Below are positions 44,293 to 55,865 of a stretch of 64,000 bases of DNA, piece after piece. Source of the stretch: Hyposmocoma kahamanoa (taxonomy: Eukaryota > Arthropoda > Insecta > Lepidoptera > Cosmopterigidae); assembly GCF_003589595.1 (NCBI RefSeq), contig NW_020655294.1, positions 2,976,088 to 3,040,087 of the forward strand, read 5' to 3'. A model generated the notes under the pieces. That model was not told where the DNA came from, did not search any database, and worked only from the letters and a program-made list of their open reading frames with translations. Each line of letters opens with the position of its first letter. The first letter of the stretch is position 1. The position numbers and the translations under genes were made by a program.

Positions 44293-44949
44293 GGCTGCTA
44301 GTCGCAGAAGAATCGCTCAAGGTGCGAGCTCGAAACACACTGGCACTCGACGCTTGACACACGCATGACTCATAAGGGATTTACCACGAGATAGGGAAAA
44401 CTGACCCAAAACCCACCTCAGTAATATTACTTCACAATGCTATATTGAAGCCTCATATTACAGTTAGAGGAAACTGCTCAGCACCCAATAACTTGTTTTG
44501 CTAACTTTGATGCATAAAATCAGGCGAAAGTACGTTTTTTGTGATTTCATTCACAAAGATTCATTACAATACATACAAAAAGCGCTTACATTTTTTTCTT
44601 ATTTCTCTTGGCTTTTCGCGGTAAGAGTTTTAGCCACTTACAGAGTTTTTTTTTTCTTATTTCTCTTGGCTTTTCTCGGTAAACGTTTTAGCTTGAAATA
44701 TAGAGTGTATAATCTATGCGTTTTAGCCACTTACGAATTGCTTTGACTAACTTTACTTATTTTAGAATGGGGAAACTTTTCTAAAGTTTAAAGGACACTT
44801 ATTAATCATCCTGCACTGCAGCCCGCCTTGTCGTCCGCCGCGTAAAACGGCCCATTCACTACTTGTATGTCAATCCGCCGCGCAGGCAGGAGAATGCTCA
44901 GTCACATACCATATAAATGATTTCTTTCTTTCTTTACCATCCTTTTTTT

Positions 44950-45060
44950 TACGGGGGGGAAATCTTTATGTGGGGACTCTCCCTCCAGTCTGGAGAGCCA
45001 CTAATCCCCCAGGGGTCGGCCGCTCTAGCTTGCGCCAGGGCTCCCGCGCCACGTCACGTC
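44950..45060 (-). mobile_element. R1-like LINE 3' UTR fragment
   Basis: On the minus strand it matches the 3' UTR of the R1-like LINE at 60660-60870: GGCGCAAGCTAGAGCGGCC, the SVTCCAGACTGGAGG-type palindrome (CCTCCAGTCTGGAG on plus) and CCCCACATAAAGAT. No coding part is present. Confidence 0.55.
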
Positions 45061-45439
45061 ATCGTCACTCAGGTGAGATGGAGGTCAAATGCGCACTAAT
45101 TTTTTATAAAAAAAAATAAAATAAAATAAAACCTTAAATTTAATGACTACTTTTATACTGTCATTTGTACGGTTGTGACGTATGTAAAAGGACTTCATTC
45201 AGCACAAGCCACAGCTATAATTGACTGTGGCGCTTTAAATATAAATATGTTCATCAGGAAATATATTATGTAAACTAGGTTAAGACAATAAATTTCATTT
45301 TATTTGTTTATTTTATTTACTGGTCTAAAACTAAACAGTCTGTAAATTAAGGCAATATTTTTTATTTTATTTCTTATTTCTCCTGGCTTTTCGCGGTAAG
45401 GGTTTTAGCTACTTATTATTATTATTTTCTAAAATAAAT

Positions 45440-45790
45440 TTAGATAAATAAGTATACATAGAAGAGTTATTGGACGACAACAAAAAATGGATGGAAATCA
45501 GAAGAAGTTCTTTATTTAGCCAAGAGAAATTGGAAAAAAAAATCATTTGCAAATTACATCTTGGTCATGGATGTTTCAATGGACACCTGAATAGATGCTT
45601 ATGACCTCCTCCCCGTCGTGCACTCACTGTAACTACTCCACCAACCCTTGCAATATTTTTCGATTGCCCACATTTTTCTGTCTAGAATAGGTAGGTTATC
45701 GATGACCTACTTGAACTGTACAAAAACCTTGAAAACATCCCGTGTTCTTCATCAGATCTCCTGAAAAATCAAGAATGTTATCAAATTTTA
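45440..45790 (+). mobile_element. LINE RNase H-region remnant
   Basis: Read across frames, it gives LHLGHGCFNGHLNR, a Cys-containing stretch (SPSCTHC), a DCPHF-like motif and LENIPCSSSDLLKNQECYQI. This is the LGHGxxNxxL...CxxC...CPxF pattern at the end of many LINE ORF2 proteins. It is heavily decayed. Confidence 0.45.
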
Positions 45791-45794
45791 CATC

Positions 45795-45935
45795 ATTTCG
45801 TGACGCACTACCACAACCGGATACTCCACACAACGGTTGAAAATTATTTACCTACTATTACTACTACATACAGCAAGGCGCTATCTGCACACGCGCAAAT
45901 GTGTGCTCAGAGCGGCAACATAGCGAAAATTCTAA
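45795..45935 (-). repeat. Repeat-A related fragment
   Basis: Shares the ACAACGGTTGAAAATTATTT and ACATACAGCAAGGCGCTATC blocks with 29200-29265. Confidence 0.55.
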
Positions 45936-46269
45936 CGCGAATCTGTTATCTATGATTCTATTTCTATTAATAGAATTCTAATAATTATAAATGTCTAATA
46001 AGTATTTATATCGATATATTATTATATTTTTCATTAATTCACTAACTAGAGTAATAAATGAGTAAAGTATAACATAAAATGTTATATTTCGGACCTGTAC
46101 TTTAAGTAAGGTAATCAAGATATTTGAAATTGCAAGTCTAGTTAATAATTAGATATTTTCACTACCTACGTAATATTTATCGACAATACGAATAGAAAAT
46201 TCGCGAAGTCATGGCGTCTAATTCTATTGATACAATAAATTTGTATTTTTTATACATACTTAAATTACT

Positions 46270-48195
46270 CTGCAGCAAATAAATGAAGAAAACAACAGCT
46301 TTAGACACCAACACCAAAACAACAAAGTATTGAATTTATTAGAGCACTGCCCAAAATTTCAAAGTCTGTTTTTATTTTCACCTCAGTAACTGAAGATGAG
46401 ATCAGGAAAGATCAGGAAAGTGGTTTTGTCAATTAAATCTAATGCTGTTGGGCACGATGACGTAAGTAGAGTTATGGTAATGTGTATTTTAGAATGTATA
46501 CTCCCTATTATCACGCACGTAGTTAATTTCTCGATGATGACTGGGGCTTTTCCTTCTCTGTGGCGAAATGCTCATGTAATCCCTCTTCCAAAAGTTACTA
46601 ACCCCAGTCTGCACAAGCATTACCGTCCGTTCTCAATTCTTTCTTTTCTTTCTAAAGTCTTAGAGTCTGTCGTTCACAAACAATTGTCTGTTTATGTTTA
46701 CTCAATCAATATCCTTTCTCCATTTCGATCAGGTTTTCGACCAGGTCATAGTACTTCTACTACCTTGTTATAGATTGTTGAGGATGTAAGCAGGGGCATA
46801 GACTGTACTCTACTTATTGTGCTGGTCCTAATAGATTTCTCCAATGCATTCAACGTCGTGGATCATGACCTTCTCCTTGCCACCTTAGACCACCTAAACA
46901 TCTCATCAACGACAGCTGATTGGTTCGCATCTTATCTCCGCGATCGCCAACAAGCGATTCGTATTGATCTCTCGTTCTCAAATTGTCGTCAACTCACTTT
47001 TGGGGTACCTCAGGGTGGAATTCTCTTTCCTCTCTTGTTTTCTATTTTCATAAATTTGATTACGTCCAGCATTAAATGTCCTTACCACCTGTATGCCGAC
47101 GACTTGCAGCTTTATACCGAGGTTAATGGCGGTGGCATCAGTAATGCAATTGTATTAATTAATGACGACCTTCATATCATCTCGGTTTGGTCCCAAAGGT
47201 TTGATATCAATGTGAACCCTTCCAAGTGTCAAGCCATCATCCTTGGAAGTTCACGCCTTTTTTCGTCTTGTGATATGTCGTGCGTGACACCAATAATGTT
47301 TGAAAACGTAGTCATTTCTCTGTCAAATCAAGTAAAGAATGGGGTTGGGGCTTATTATTGACACAGGCCTTACGTGGTATCCCCAGGTGTCTGACGTTTG
47401 TCGTAGGATTATAGACAAACTAAGAGCTCTATACAGGTTTAAGAACTTTCTTCCCATTAAAACCAAAACTCTCCTTGTTCAAGTTCTAGTGTTGCGTGTG
47501 TTACAGTAACATCTCTCAAGTCTCTTTGAACAAATTATATCGTCTTCTTAACAACTGCATTATGTTTATTTTTGGTCTGCGGAAGTATAACCACATCTCT
47601 AATTTTTGTCGTCAACTAAATTGGCTTCCCATCCGTGAACGCAGGTCCTTAAGAATATTAACCACTCTTTTCTCCATTTTGTTCATTTCAATTTCAAATC
47701 GCTCGGCCGGAATGCGAATTTCGATCTTCCCGTAGCCTTAAGCTCTCTATTCCTTCTCACCGCACTGATTTTTTGTCTAATTCTTTTACCCTTCATGCCA
47801 CCCGTCTGTGGAACATGCTCTCGCTTCATATATGACAAGCTCAGACCAAATTATCTTTCAAGCGCATGATGCGCAAACATCTGTTTGACAATTGTCAAAA
47901 TCAAGACTCTGTATAATGTTGCTTTCAGTACATACATTATATTATTTGTTATTATAATATATATGTAGGTTTATTATGTATGTATAATAAGTATGTTTAT
48001 ATTATGTTATTTATTTATACCATACAAATTATCGATTAGCTTTCTAGTATATTGTTCTTCTTGTTTAAGTGTAGCACCAACCTATTGTTTTTTTTCTGTT
48101 TGGCCAATTGGTTGACTGGTAGAGAATGCCTTATGGCATTAAGTCCGCCATTTGTACTTCAGTGTTTTGTACAATAAAGTTTAAATAAATAAATG
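46270..48195 (+). pseudogene. Degenerate Jockey/CR1-like LINE, RT part
   Basis: Starts near 46270 without the endonuclease, so it is 5'-truncated. RT motifs are LPKVTNPSLHKHYRPFSILS, FRPGHSTSTTLL, VLIDFSNAFNVVDHDLL, GVPQGGILFPLLFS and YADDLQLY (catalytic pair at about 47092). Damage: a 10-bp tandem duplication at 46401-46420, an in-frame TAG at 46771-46773, and a frameshift at about 47342. The C-terminal half lies in other frames (NISQVSLNKLYRLLNNCIMF, RLWNMLSLHI). It ends in TTTAAATAAATAAAT after AATAAA near 48175. The FSNAFNVVDH motif fits a Daphne/Kiri-type branch (tentative). Confidence 0.85.
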
Positions 48196-48199
48196 AATT

Positions 48200-48346
48200 T
48201 TATTCGTTCTTTTTATTGTTAGCATTTCTGTTTGCTAGTAGTGGAAGTAAGTAAAATATATGTTCATCTTAATCGTTTTATTTTCACAGACTTTTGAATT
48301 CACACAGCCATTACTCTTCTTTTTTTAACGGCTTCGACTCTTAACA
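48200..48346 (-). repeat. 3' LTR of copia element
   Basis: On minus it starts TGTTAAGAGTCGAAGC. It shares about 130 bp with 52587-52724 with scattered changes and one short insertion near its end. Confidence 0.75.
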
Positions 48347-48376
48347 TCCCCTCTCAATTTTTTTTAATTTTTTTTT

Positions 48377-48586
48377 AATAAATAACGCACATACTCAACA
48401 TAGCCCCGCACTAGGGAAACCCTGTGTCGCGGGTGCCATGGACATACACAAAGACAACCACAAATTACACCCACACTCACGAGAGAAATAATTGTAGGCA
48501 TACAAATATTTCTCCCGGCCCGGGAATCGAACCTGGGACCTCTGCGTGGCAGTCCGGCATGGTAACCGTTCGGCCACAGAGGCAGT
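48377..48586 (-). mobile_element. tRNA-derived SINE, copy 3
   Basis: A near-complete inverted copy: B box as GGGAATCGAACC, A box as GGTAACCGTTCGGCCAC. Inserted inside the copia element next to its polypurine tract. Confidence 0.88.
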
Positions 48587-48663
48587 TCATTTTTTCAAGT
48601 TACAAACAACAAAAAAACTTTCACTGCTTGGTACAATTTAAAACACAATAATAACAACTCTGA

Positions 48664-48985
48664 GGGTCGTATTCCAGAACTCTACTCATTGCTCAAGTCA
48701 GGATTTGAGTATGATTTCAAGTACTGGAGATACGACCTTAAAGGCAGGGACATGAGTATGATTTCGAGTGCTAGAAATCATACTCAAGTCCTGACTTGAG
48801 CATTGAGTAGAGTTCTGGAATACGATCCTTGCTCAATGCTCAAGTCAGGACTTGAGCAGACTTGAGTATGATTTCATGCACTGGAAATACGACTCTTATG
48901 GCAAGGACTTGAGTATGATTTTCAATGCTTTAAATCATACTCAAGTCCTGACTTGAGCATTGAGTAGAGTTCTGGAATATGACCC
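48664..48985. mobile_element. Palindromic MITE, copies 2 and 3 in tandem
   Basis: Two units (48664-48828 and 48829-48985), each ending in the TAGAGTTCTGGAATACGA-type arm. The second lacks most of its outer left arm. The pair lies in the copia element between RT end and 3' LTR. Confidence 0.82.
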
Positions 48986-49069
48986 AGAGTCTCTAATCTT
49001 TTATGGCTTAACAAAACTCTCATCTTGACATCTGTCTAATATTTCAAATTGTAAACAAAAATATAACCT

Positions 49070-50740
49070 CTAATAATTCATTAATTTATCTCTAAAGAAT
49101 TTAAAGTTATCACTGCACAAAGGTTTCGTTAAGGTATCAGCGATGTTTTTGTCACTGCTCACATAATCAACGTTCAGAACTTTGTTGCAGACAACATCCT
49201 TGACAATATGCACCTTAATGTCTATATGTTTCGAGTGCTTTGCATTATCATAGTTATTCCATATTTTTAAGGCACTATTATTGTCGACATATAAAATAAC
49301 ACTAAACTCTCCAAATTCACTGCATAGTCCCTTCAAGTAGAGTAGTTCAGATACACACATTGCAGCAGCTATATATTCTGGGTCAGCTGTTGATAACGCA
49401 ACGGAAGTCTGCTTCTTTGAAGACCATGAAACTAAATTATGACCATGGAATATGGCCATACCGCTGGTACTTTTTCTATCAGATTTGTCACCAGCCCAAT
49501 CAGCATCTGAAAAACCTGCTATTTTATTGTTTTCTTTATTCTTCTTGTAGGTAAGTTTTAATGATTTTGTTCCTTTCAGATATTTCAGGACTCTTTTAGA
49601 AGCTTTCCATAAATCTTGTGTGTAATTATCAAGATATCTGCTCAAGAAAGTGGTTGCGAAAGTGATATCCGGTCGGGTCATCATGGACAGGTAAGTAATA
49701 CTTCCTATTAGTTTTCTATATGGAACTTCTTTTGTTACAGATTTATCTTCAGGCTGATATCCTGTTATCATCGGTGTATCCACAGCATTGCACTCAATCA
49801 TATTAAACTCTTGTAATATTTTATCAATAAATTTTTCTTGAGACAGTGTTAACGTGTTTTCATCTCTCTCTATTTCTATGGCTAAGTGTCTCTTTATATT
49901 ACCCATATATTTTGCTTTGAATTCTCGATTCAACTTTTTAATCATACTTTCTATGCTTTCTGAGCTTCCAGTCAATAGGATATCATGAACAAATATAACC
50001 ATCCATAAATTAGGTGCTGTGTATAAACACACGTCATATCTAGATATTTTCAAACCGCTCTTTGCGCAGAAGTTATCAAGACACTCGTTCCAATAGCGTG
50101 GTGCCTCCTTTAGACCATACAATGCTTTATTTAACTTTAAGCTGTGTCTTTGTTTCTTACTATGTTTGCACACCCTTTGGAATTTTTATATAGACTTCAG
50201 TTTCCAATGTTCCATTGAGAAAGGCCTTTGGAATGTCAAGCTGCCTTATATTCCAATCATTGCTTATTGCTGTGATAAAAACAGCCTTATGGTGGCCATC
50301 TTGGCTATAGAGAATATACATATATACTGATTCAAGAAATCTTGTTGATAACCTTTGGCAACAAGGCGTCCCTTCTTAATACCATTTTCTTTTGTTCGAA
50401 ACACCCAGTTTGTATCGATTGCTTTGTTACCTTTAGGTAAATCACATGGTGTCCACACTTCCAGATTTTGTAAAAACTGTGTTTCGTTACATATTGCATC
50501 TTTCCATTCTTTACCTTGTTGAGCAGCTTCTTCGTATGTTTGTGAATCATCTTCTGTGATAAGCGCATAAACTAAATTCATTTCATAATCTTGAAACTTT
50601 GCTGGTAGCTTCCTCTGTCTCACATGTTTACCTGTATTAGTTCTTGCTTGATTATCTGCATTAGTTTCATCTGTTTCAATTATTTCTTCTGTGCAAATAG
50701 ATTCATTCATATCTTTGTATTCTGCTTCTCGTAACATCAC
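49070..50740 (-). pseudogene. Copia reverse transcriptase and RNase H, disabled
   Basis: The 50740-50264 frame holds the RT N-terminal side (AIDTNWVFRTKENGIKKGRL). It breaks and resumes at 50173 for 367 codons to 49070. RT motifs: LNKALYGLKEAPRYWNECLD and a catalytic box reading FVHDILLTGS where copia has YVDD, so the first Asp is replaced by His. RNase H: GFSDADWAGDKSDRKSTSG and ALSTADPEYIAAA, then a terminal ADTLTKPL. The broken frame and lost Asp make it inactive. Confidence 0.88.
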
Positions 50741-50744
50741 AGTA

Positions 50745-51014
50745 TTTTTCTTTATTTGTTTATTTGTAATTTATTCTGTAAACGTATGATTACTTTTATC
50801 AAAACGAACATCTCGTGAGACAATAACTCGATTAGTTTCCGGGTCCCATAGTCTATATCCCATCATATCCTACCATTCGCATCTCTTTTGTTCTTGCCTC
50901 AAGTTTTTTTCCTTTTGGTAAATTCACTACCCATGATATACTTCCAAATACTATCATGTTTTTGATATTTTTTGTTACCGAACATTACATTTACTGGCAC
51001 ATCTCCTCTTAATG
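50745..51014 (-). repeat. Copia internal duplication, copy 1
   Basis: A 270-bp segment encoding the integrase C-terminus (GYRLWDPETNRVIVSQDVRF in its sister copy). It is nearly the same as 51165-51436, with small indels. Confidence 0.85.
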
Positions 51015-51164
51015 ATACTTTTATATTTATTGGTCAAATTTCGTCTACATGCGACATTTTATTTATGTATTGTGCATTTATCATATTGTATGTTGCACCT
51101 GAATCTATTACAAACTGTATTCCTTTACTACTCGATGTAAACGCTGTATAAGCTAAAAATCCTG
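51015..51164 (-). pseudogene. Displaced copia protease fragment
   Basis: The minus-strand reading gives QFVIDSGATYNMINAQYINK, the copia protease active-site region. It lies between the two copies of the integrase C-terminus instead of between gag and integrase. Confidence 0.7.
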
Positions 51165-51980
51165 TTTTTCTTTATTTGTTTATTTGTAATTTCTTCTGTA
51201 AATGTATGATTACTTTTATAAAACGAACATCTTGTGAGACAATAACTCGATTAGTTTCCGGGTCCCATAGTCTATATCCCATCCCATCATATCCTACCAT
51301 TCGCATCTCTTTTGTTCTTGCCTCAAGTTTTTTCCTTTTGGTAAATTCACTACCCATGCTATACTTCCAAATACTATCATGTTTTTGATATTTTTGTTAC
51401 CGAACATTACATTTACTGGCACATCCCCTCTTAATGTTACAGTAGGTGATCTATTAAGTTGATAAGTAACGCATCTTAGAGCTTCTAAAGATATTTTGGT
51501 AAATTAAAAATTGTCTGATCTAATACTGATAACATTTGTGCCGTTTGTTTTCATTCTGTTTATGTATTGTATTAAAAATTCTTGCTTCACTTTTGGCTCT
51601 GAGAGGATAAACTTCAGTGTAGTGGGAGTGATCATCTATAATTGTTAAGTAATGTTTTTCACCATTCAAACCTTCAGGAGTTATCGGTCCTCCAATGTCA
51701 CAATATATTTGTTCACCAATCTTTATAGTCTGGGACAACTCTTGGTTTTGGAAAGGTTTTCTTGCACTTTTTGCTTTCATGCATATATCACATTTTTCTT
51801 TAGATAAAGGCAGGCCTAAGAGACTCATTCCTGCGGGATTTACATGACCTAGCCTTTTGTACCATACATTTGCGGGTAATAAGAAACTTGTTCCATTAAC
51901 AAATTCGCAATCTAGTACGTATAGACTTCCATTAGATTTGCCAGCAATTTGTCCTTTTTGTGTGTAAATAACAGCATACT
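51165..51980 (-). pseudogene. Copia integrase remnant with duplication copy 2
   Basis: The N-terminal part at 51980-51520 has the zinc-binding CDICMKAKSARKPF and the core start YCDIGGPITPEGLNGEKHYL. The catalytic core then breaks off, and at 51436-51165 the C-terminal piece (GYRLWDPETNRVIVSQDVRF) follows. Most of the DDE core is missing. Confidence 0.8.
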
Positions 51981-51999
51981 ACTTTACAGTTTGAGTTAT

Positions 52000-52555
52000 T
52001 TATTCTTCGTACTGATAACAGATTGTGTAACAAATTTTGTCAGTTGACAAATAAGTTGACATTGTTTCTAGAGCGGTTACTACGTTTTCGTAGGAGTCGG
52101 GCATGGCTAGCAACAAATAGCATAATATCTCACTTTCACTTGGTTTAGCATCTGATGCCTTGAGATCTCTTACGGTCTTATCAAAAGTGATGAATAAGTA
52201 TTCTAACGAGTTTTTATCATCATACTTCATTAATAGTAATTTCTTACGTGTTGAAAGTTGGATTGCAATGCCCGTTCTTTGAAATGTACTTTTAAGTTTT
52301 TCTATTGTATCTTTTGGTGTGCAACAGTCTTCTATTAGTTCAAGATGGCTGTCGGCTATACATTGACTTGTTAAATTTTTTTTATTATACTTTTGCTTAA
52401 TTCTTTATTTTCTTTGAGTCAGTGGGCTCCTCCTCGATTGATTCTCCTAAACTATGCTCTTCAAAATGAGCTTTTACACGGAAAAACCAATTACTGAAAT
52501 CCGTTCCGGCGAACTGCGTGATGCCGTATTTGTTTATTTTTATATCATTCTCCAT
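52000..52555 (-). pseudogene. Copia Gag remnant
   Basis: The likely start is ATG at 52555 (MENDIKINKYGITQFAGTDF), followed by NWFFRVKAHFEEH, the DUF4219/UBN2-type opening of copia Gag. It is frameshifted at about 52397 and resumes at 52230 with YLFITFDKTVRDLKASDA and LLAMPDSYENVVTALET. The zinc knuckle is absent. Confidence 0.75.
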
Positions 52556-52586
52556 TTTTATTATTTGTGCAGTAGCCCATAACCTC

Positions 52587-52724
52587 TTATTCGTTCTTAA
52601 CATTTCTGTTTGCTAGTAGTGGAAGTAAGTAAAATATATGTTCATCTTAATATTTTTGTTTCCACAGACTTTTGAATGCACACCGCCATTACTCGTCTTT
52701 TTTTAACAGCTTCGACTCTTAACA
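52587..52724 (-). repeat. 5' LTR of copia element
   Basis: On minus it starts TGTTAAGAGTCGAAGC at 52724 and runs to GAACGAATAA just before the primer-binding site. Confidence 0.75.
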
Positions 52725-52761
52725 ATAAATAACTGAATAAGTAAGTAAAGTAACTCAGTAA

Positions 52762-52946
52762 GTCGTATTCTAGAACTGTACTCAATGCTCAAGTCAGGAT
52801 TTGAGCAGACTTGAGTATGATTGATATGAGCACTGGAAATACGACCCTAATAGCAAGGACTTGAGTATGATTCTAGTGCTTTGAATCATACTCAGGTCTG
52901 CTCAAATCCTGACTTGAGCATTGAGTAGAGTTCTGGAATACGACCC
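52762..52946. mobile_element. Palindromic MITE, copy 4
   Basis: 185 bp. The left arm is GTCGTATTCTAGAACTGTAC and the right arm CTGGAATACGACCC. It has the inner CACTGGAAATACGACCCTAA motif. Confidence 0.85.
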
Positions 52947-53775
52947 TGAGTCTTAGATGTAAGTTTTTTTTATTTATTTCGTTTCATCTTACGAAAAATG
53001 ATTATAAAAAGCCATACAACGTAACGTAAAATGATGTTTTATATTAAAGTAAGTTTCGTAATGAATAAATGAAAACTGTATTCAAATATCAAAGCCGTCT
53101 TCGCGCGAAAACGGCTCGCCGGCAGCCTTGTTGTCGTTTAGTCAATGTGACCGGTAGAGGTGATAAATAACGTCACGATGAAAAAATCACGATGATCCGC
53201 CGCCAAACAGTATCACCGTGACTCGTTGCGAAGGAACGACGTTCCAAAATCACATAGGTGTTCCTCCGTTCCAATAGCTATCCCCGTCACTCACATCACG
53301 ACATACGTATTTGATACAATGCGCGATCTCCGTTCCGTGGTGACTGAGCGCGCCACTTGTTGTAGTTCTCTTCAAAACGGGCCATTTCGGCGATGGGAGT
53401 GAATGAAATAGGATGACTTTCTTTGCTCACTCACAAGGGTCGTAGGTGCTTATTACTACTAGAAAGGGCGGATGAAAAGAATCTGCAGCAGTTATTATAA
53501 ACTTATTTATGAACAAAGTAAAATATTTTTGTATATTTGTTTTATTATAGGAAGAGTTGGTATTTTATATTTATGTATAATCTACTTTGTGTATTCTACT
53601 AGAAATATAATTACATTACACTTTATTGCTATTTTTAACAATCCAAAGATTCGCATTAAATAAGTAGCAAACAAAATTACATTAAATACAAAATCAAATT
53701 TTTGAACGGAATAGAAACTTATTACAAAGGGAGTAAAAACTTAAATCATGGTATAAAAAACGGCTATAAGTAGTA

Positions 53776-55008
53776 GGATCGTATTCCAGAACTCTACATA
53801 ATGCTCAATGTAGGATTTGAGCAGACTTGAGTATGATTTCAAGCACTGGAAATACGACCCTAATGACAAGGACTTGAGTATGATTTTCAGTGCTCACTGC
53901 AATACTCAAGTCCTGACTTGAGCATTGAGTAGAAATGAAATGAAATGAAATGAAATGAAAGAATTTATTTCAGACTACATGTCCATATAATGTTAGTAGG
54001 AACTTAAATAACTATGTTAGTAGAATGCAAAATTTTCATTTTCGTTTACATGAATGGACATCCAGTGTTTAAGGATTGGGCTGTCCATCCTCTCTGCTAT
54101 CACTCTAAGAAGACTGTTGGTACTGCCCCTCACTCTGGCCAGCAGGGAAGCCACTCTTTTCCGAATGATGGCCTGGAAACCGTCGATTCTAGCCTCCGTG
54201 AACATCCCAGAGGCACTACAGTATCGAGGCAACCCCATCAGTCCCCTTAGGGCATTGTTGAATTGGACTCGCAGGGCACTGTAGACTTTTTTGGTGTAAT
54301 CGCTCCACAGGTTGCACGTGTATAGTGTCTGGCAAAAAGTTTTAAAGAGGGTGATTTTCACCTCATGAGAGCATCGTGCAAACCTACGGGCCAGCATGTT
54401 ACACCGTACCGCCAGTGCCCTGCTCCCTCTCCAAGTCAACGTCATCCGATAAATTTTCCGTGACCCAGTGACCCAGATACTTGAACTTGGTCACTTTTTC
54501 CAGTTCAGTTCCGTTTAGAGTGACTAGTGGCGTCGAATAGGTTTTGGAACCTGATTTGAACACCAACAGCTCACTCTTTTTAACATTGTATCTGAGCCCA
54601 TGGGCCTCGGCATACCTTTCACATACATTGAGAAGTACTTTAAGAGCGCTGATTGAGGGGCTCAACAGCACCATATCGTCTGCATAACTTATGTTATTAA
54701 CAAAACAACCATCTACTGAACAGCCGACACCAGTGCTACCGAGCTCCTCCATCAGCCCATTTATGTACAAGTTGAATAGGTTCGGAGAAGTCAGCCCCCC
54801 CTGTCTTACTCCACATTTCATCTGGTATTCCTCTGAGGGCTTCCCAGCCCACCTAACAAAATTTACTTGATTTTCATACCAATATCTAAACAAATCTGTC
54901 AATTCTTTAGGTATACTCGTATTATACATTTTATTCCATAGGACGCCATAGGATACCATGTCAAAAGCCTTAGACAGGTCCAGGAAGTAGAGTTCTGGAA
55001 TACGACCC
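53776..55008. mobile_element. Palindromic MITE, copy 5, split by a LINE
   Basis: The left part 53776-53933 and right end 54986-55008 together make one palindromic unit. The LINE at 53934-54985 sits inside its right arm, within ATTGAGTAGAGTTCTGG. Confidence 0.88.
53934..54985 (-). mobile_element. 5'-truncated LINE (Rex1/CR1-like) with target duplication
   Basis: The minus strand begins in RT (FLDLSKAFDMVSYGVLW) and continues with CGVRQGGLTSPNLFNLYING, YADDMVLLSPS and KVTKFKYLGHWVTE. There is a frameshift at about 54420, then CNMLARRFARCSHEVKITLF to a stop at 54017. The 3' end is a TTTCA pentamer repeat. The insertion is bracketed by AGTAGA (53928-53933 and 54986-54991). Truncation plus duplication is the signature of target-primed reverse transcription. 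Confidence 0.9.
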
Positions 55009-55262
55009 TTAGAAAGAAGCCGCTGACTAAAACCGTATATCGTGATGTAAGTTATAGGCGTGACAAGGTCACGGGAGTAACAGTCGTGACAAAATCACGA
55101 TGATTTATCACTGTGATTTTTTTGGAACCGGAACGACAGTCACGGCGATAGAAATGTAACTCTATTCCCCATGTCTAGTGACCGGCAATGTGCGGGGCGG
55201 GGTGCGGTATCTAAAACTAGGGAGGGGCGAAGAGTGTCCGTTCTCTTATTCTTTATTCTCTG

Positions 55263-55865
55263 GTACTATTTTTTTCCATCCTCTAAGCTGGTACTACATA
55301 ACGAAGACATTTTGCAATGGCACCCAAGAAAGAAATTACTCTCAGTCTTGGCTGTATGGCGCATTAGTGCTTTTGCCTTTTCCAATCGAAAAACAAAAAA
55401 AAAATCACAATATTTTGATTTGATTTGACAGGATTCGCTCTGGACCTTTTGGAGGGAAAAGTTTCGTTTTTATTTTGACTTTCAATTATTTTGTGAAATC
55501 TAGTTTAAAGTGGAATAGGATAGTGCTATTGTGCCTTAATCGAAGATTAAAACGCGAAATTATACGAATCTCGAACTAAAATACCCTTATCGGCCCGTTC
55601 TAAGGAATCCCGAGTCAATCCAAGCACGCCGCCGCCTCAAATTGCCTATCCTCTTTGTGGCGGCCATTTTTACAGAAACATAATTAAACGAAGACATGGC
55701 TCAAAAGACTTAATAATGTACCAAGACTTGGCTGTATGGTGTAAAACCTTTGCCTTTTCCTTTATGGAAAGAAAAAAAAAATGATTTGACATTTTATCAA
55801 AATTTAACCTCAATTTTGCTACTGTACTAAGTTTCGATATTTATTAAGATAATTAACTGTATGCA
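55263..55865. other. 5' flank of mRpL54
   Basis: No element or exon recognised. It includes the sequence upstream of the mRpL54 start and probably its promoter, but no core motif is clear. Confidence 0.4.

Larger units (their letters stand above)
48200..52724 (-). mobile_element. Copia LTR retrotransposon, rearranged
   Basis: The element is 4.5 kb on the minus strand. LTRs are at 52587-52724 (5') and 48200-48346 (3'). The primer site GGTTATGGGCTAC (52584-52572) is the usual copia type that pairs with an internal part of initiator tRNA-Met. A polypurine tract (TTGAGAGGGGA on minus) lies next to the 3' LTR. Gag, integrase and RT/RNase H remnants are present, but a 270-bp segment is duplicated and the protease motif is displaced. 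A SINE and two palindromic MITEs have inserted near its 3' end. Confidence 0.85.
53155..55177. mobile_element. hAT-like element defined by 8-bp duplication
   Basis: An exact 8-bp duplication GTGACCGG (53147-53154 and 55178-55185) brackets the unit, and the empty site is seen in the 29.3-kb copy of the same repeat. The ends are TAGAGGTGAT and, inverted, TAGACATGGG, so terminal repeats are weak. Both flanking zones are rich in TCACGATGA-type motifs. Without inserts it is under 0.8 kb and non-coding. Confidence 0.65.
53090..55262 (-). repeat. Repeat-A copy split by a nested insertion
   Basis: 53090-53154 and 55178-55262 are the two halves of one Repeat-A copy, judged by the uninterrupted copy at 29265-29402. 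Between them lies the element 53155-55177, flanked by GTGACCGG on both sides. Confidence 0.75.
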
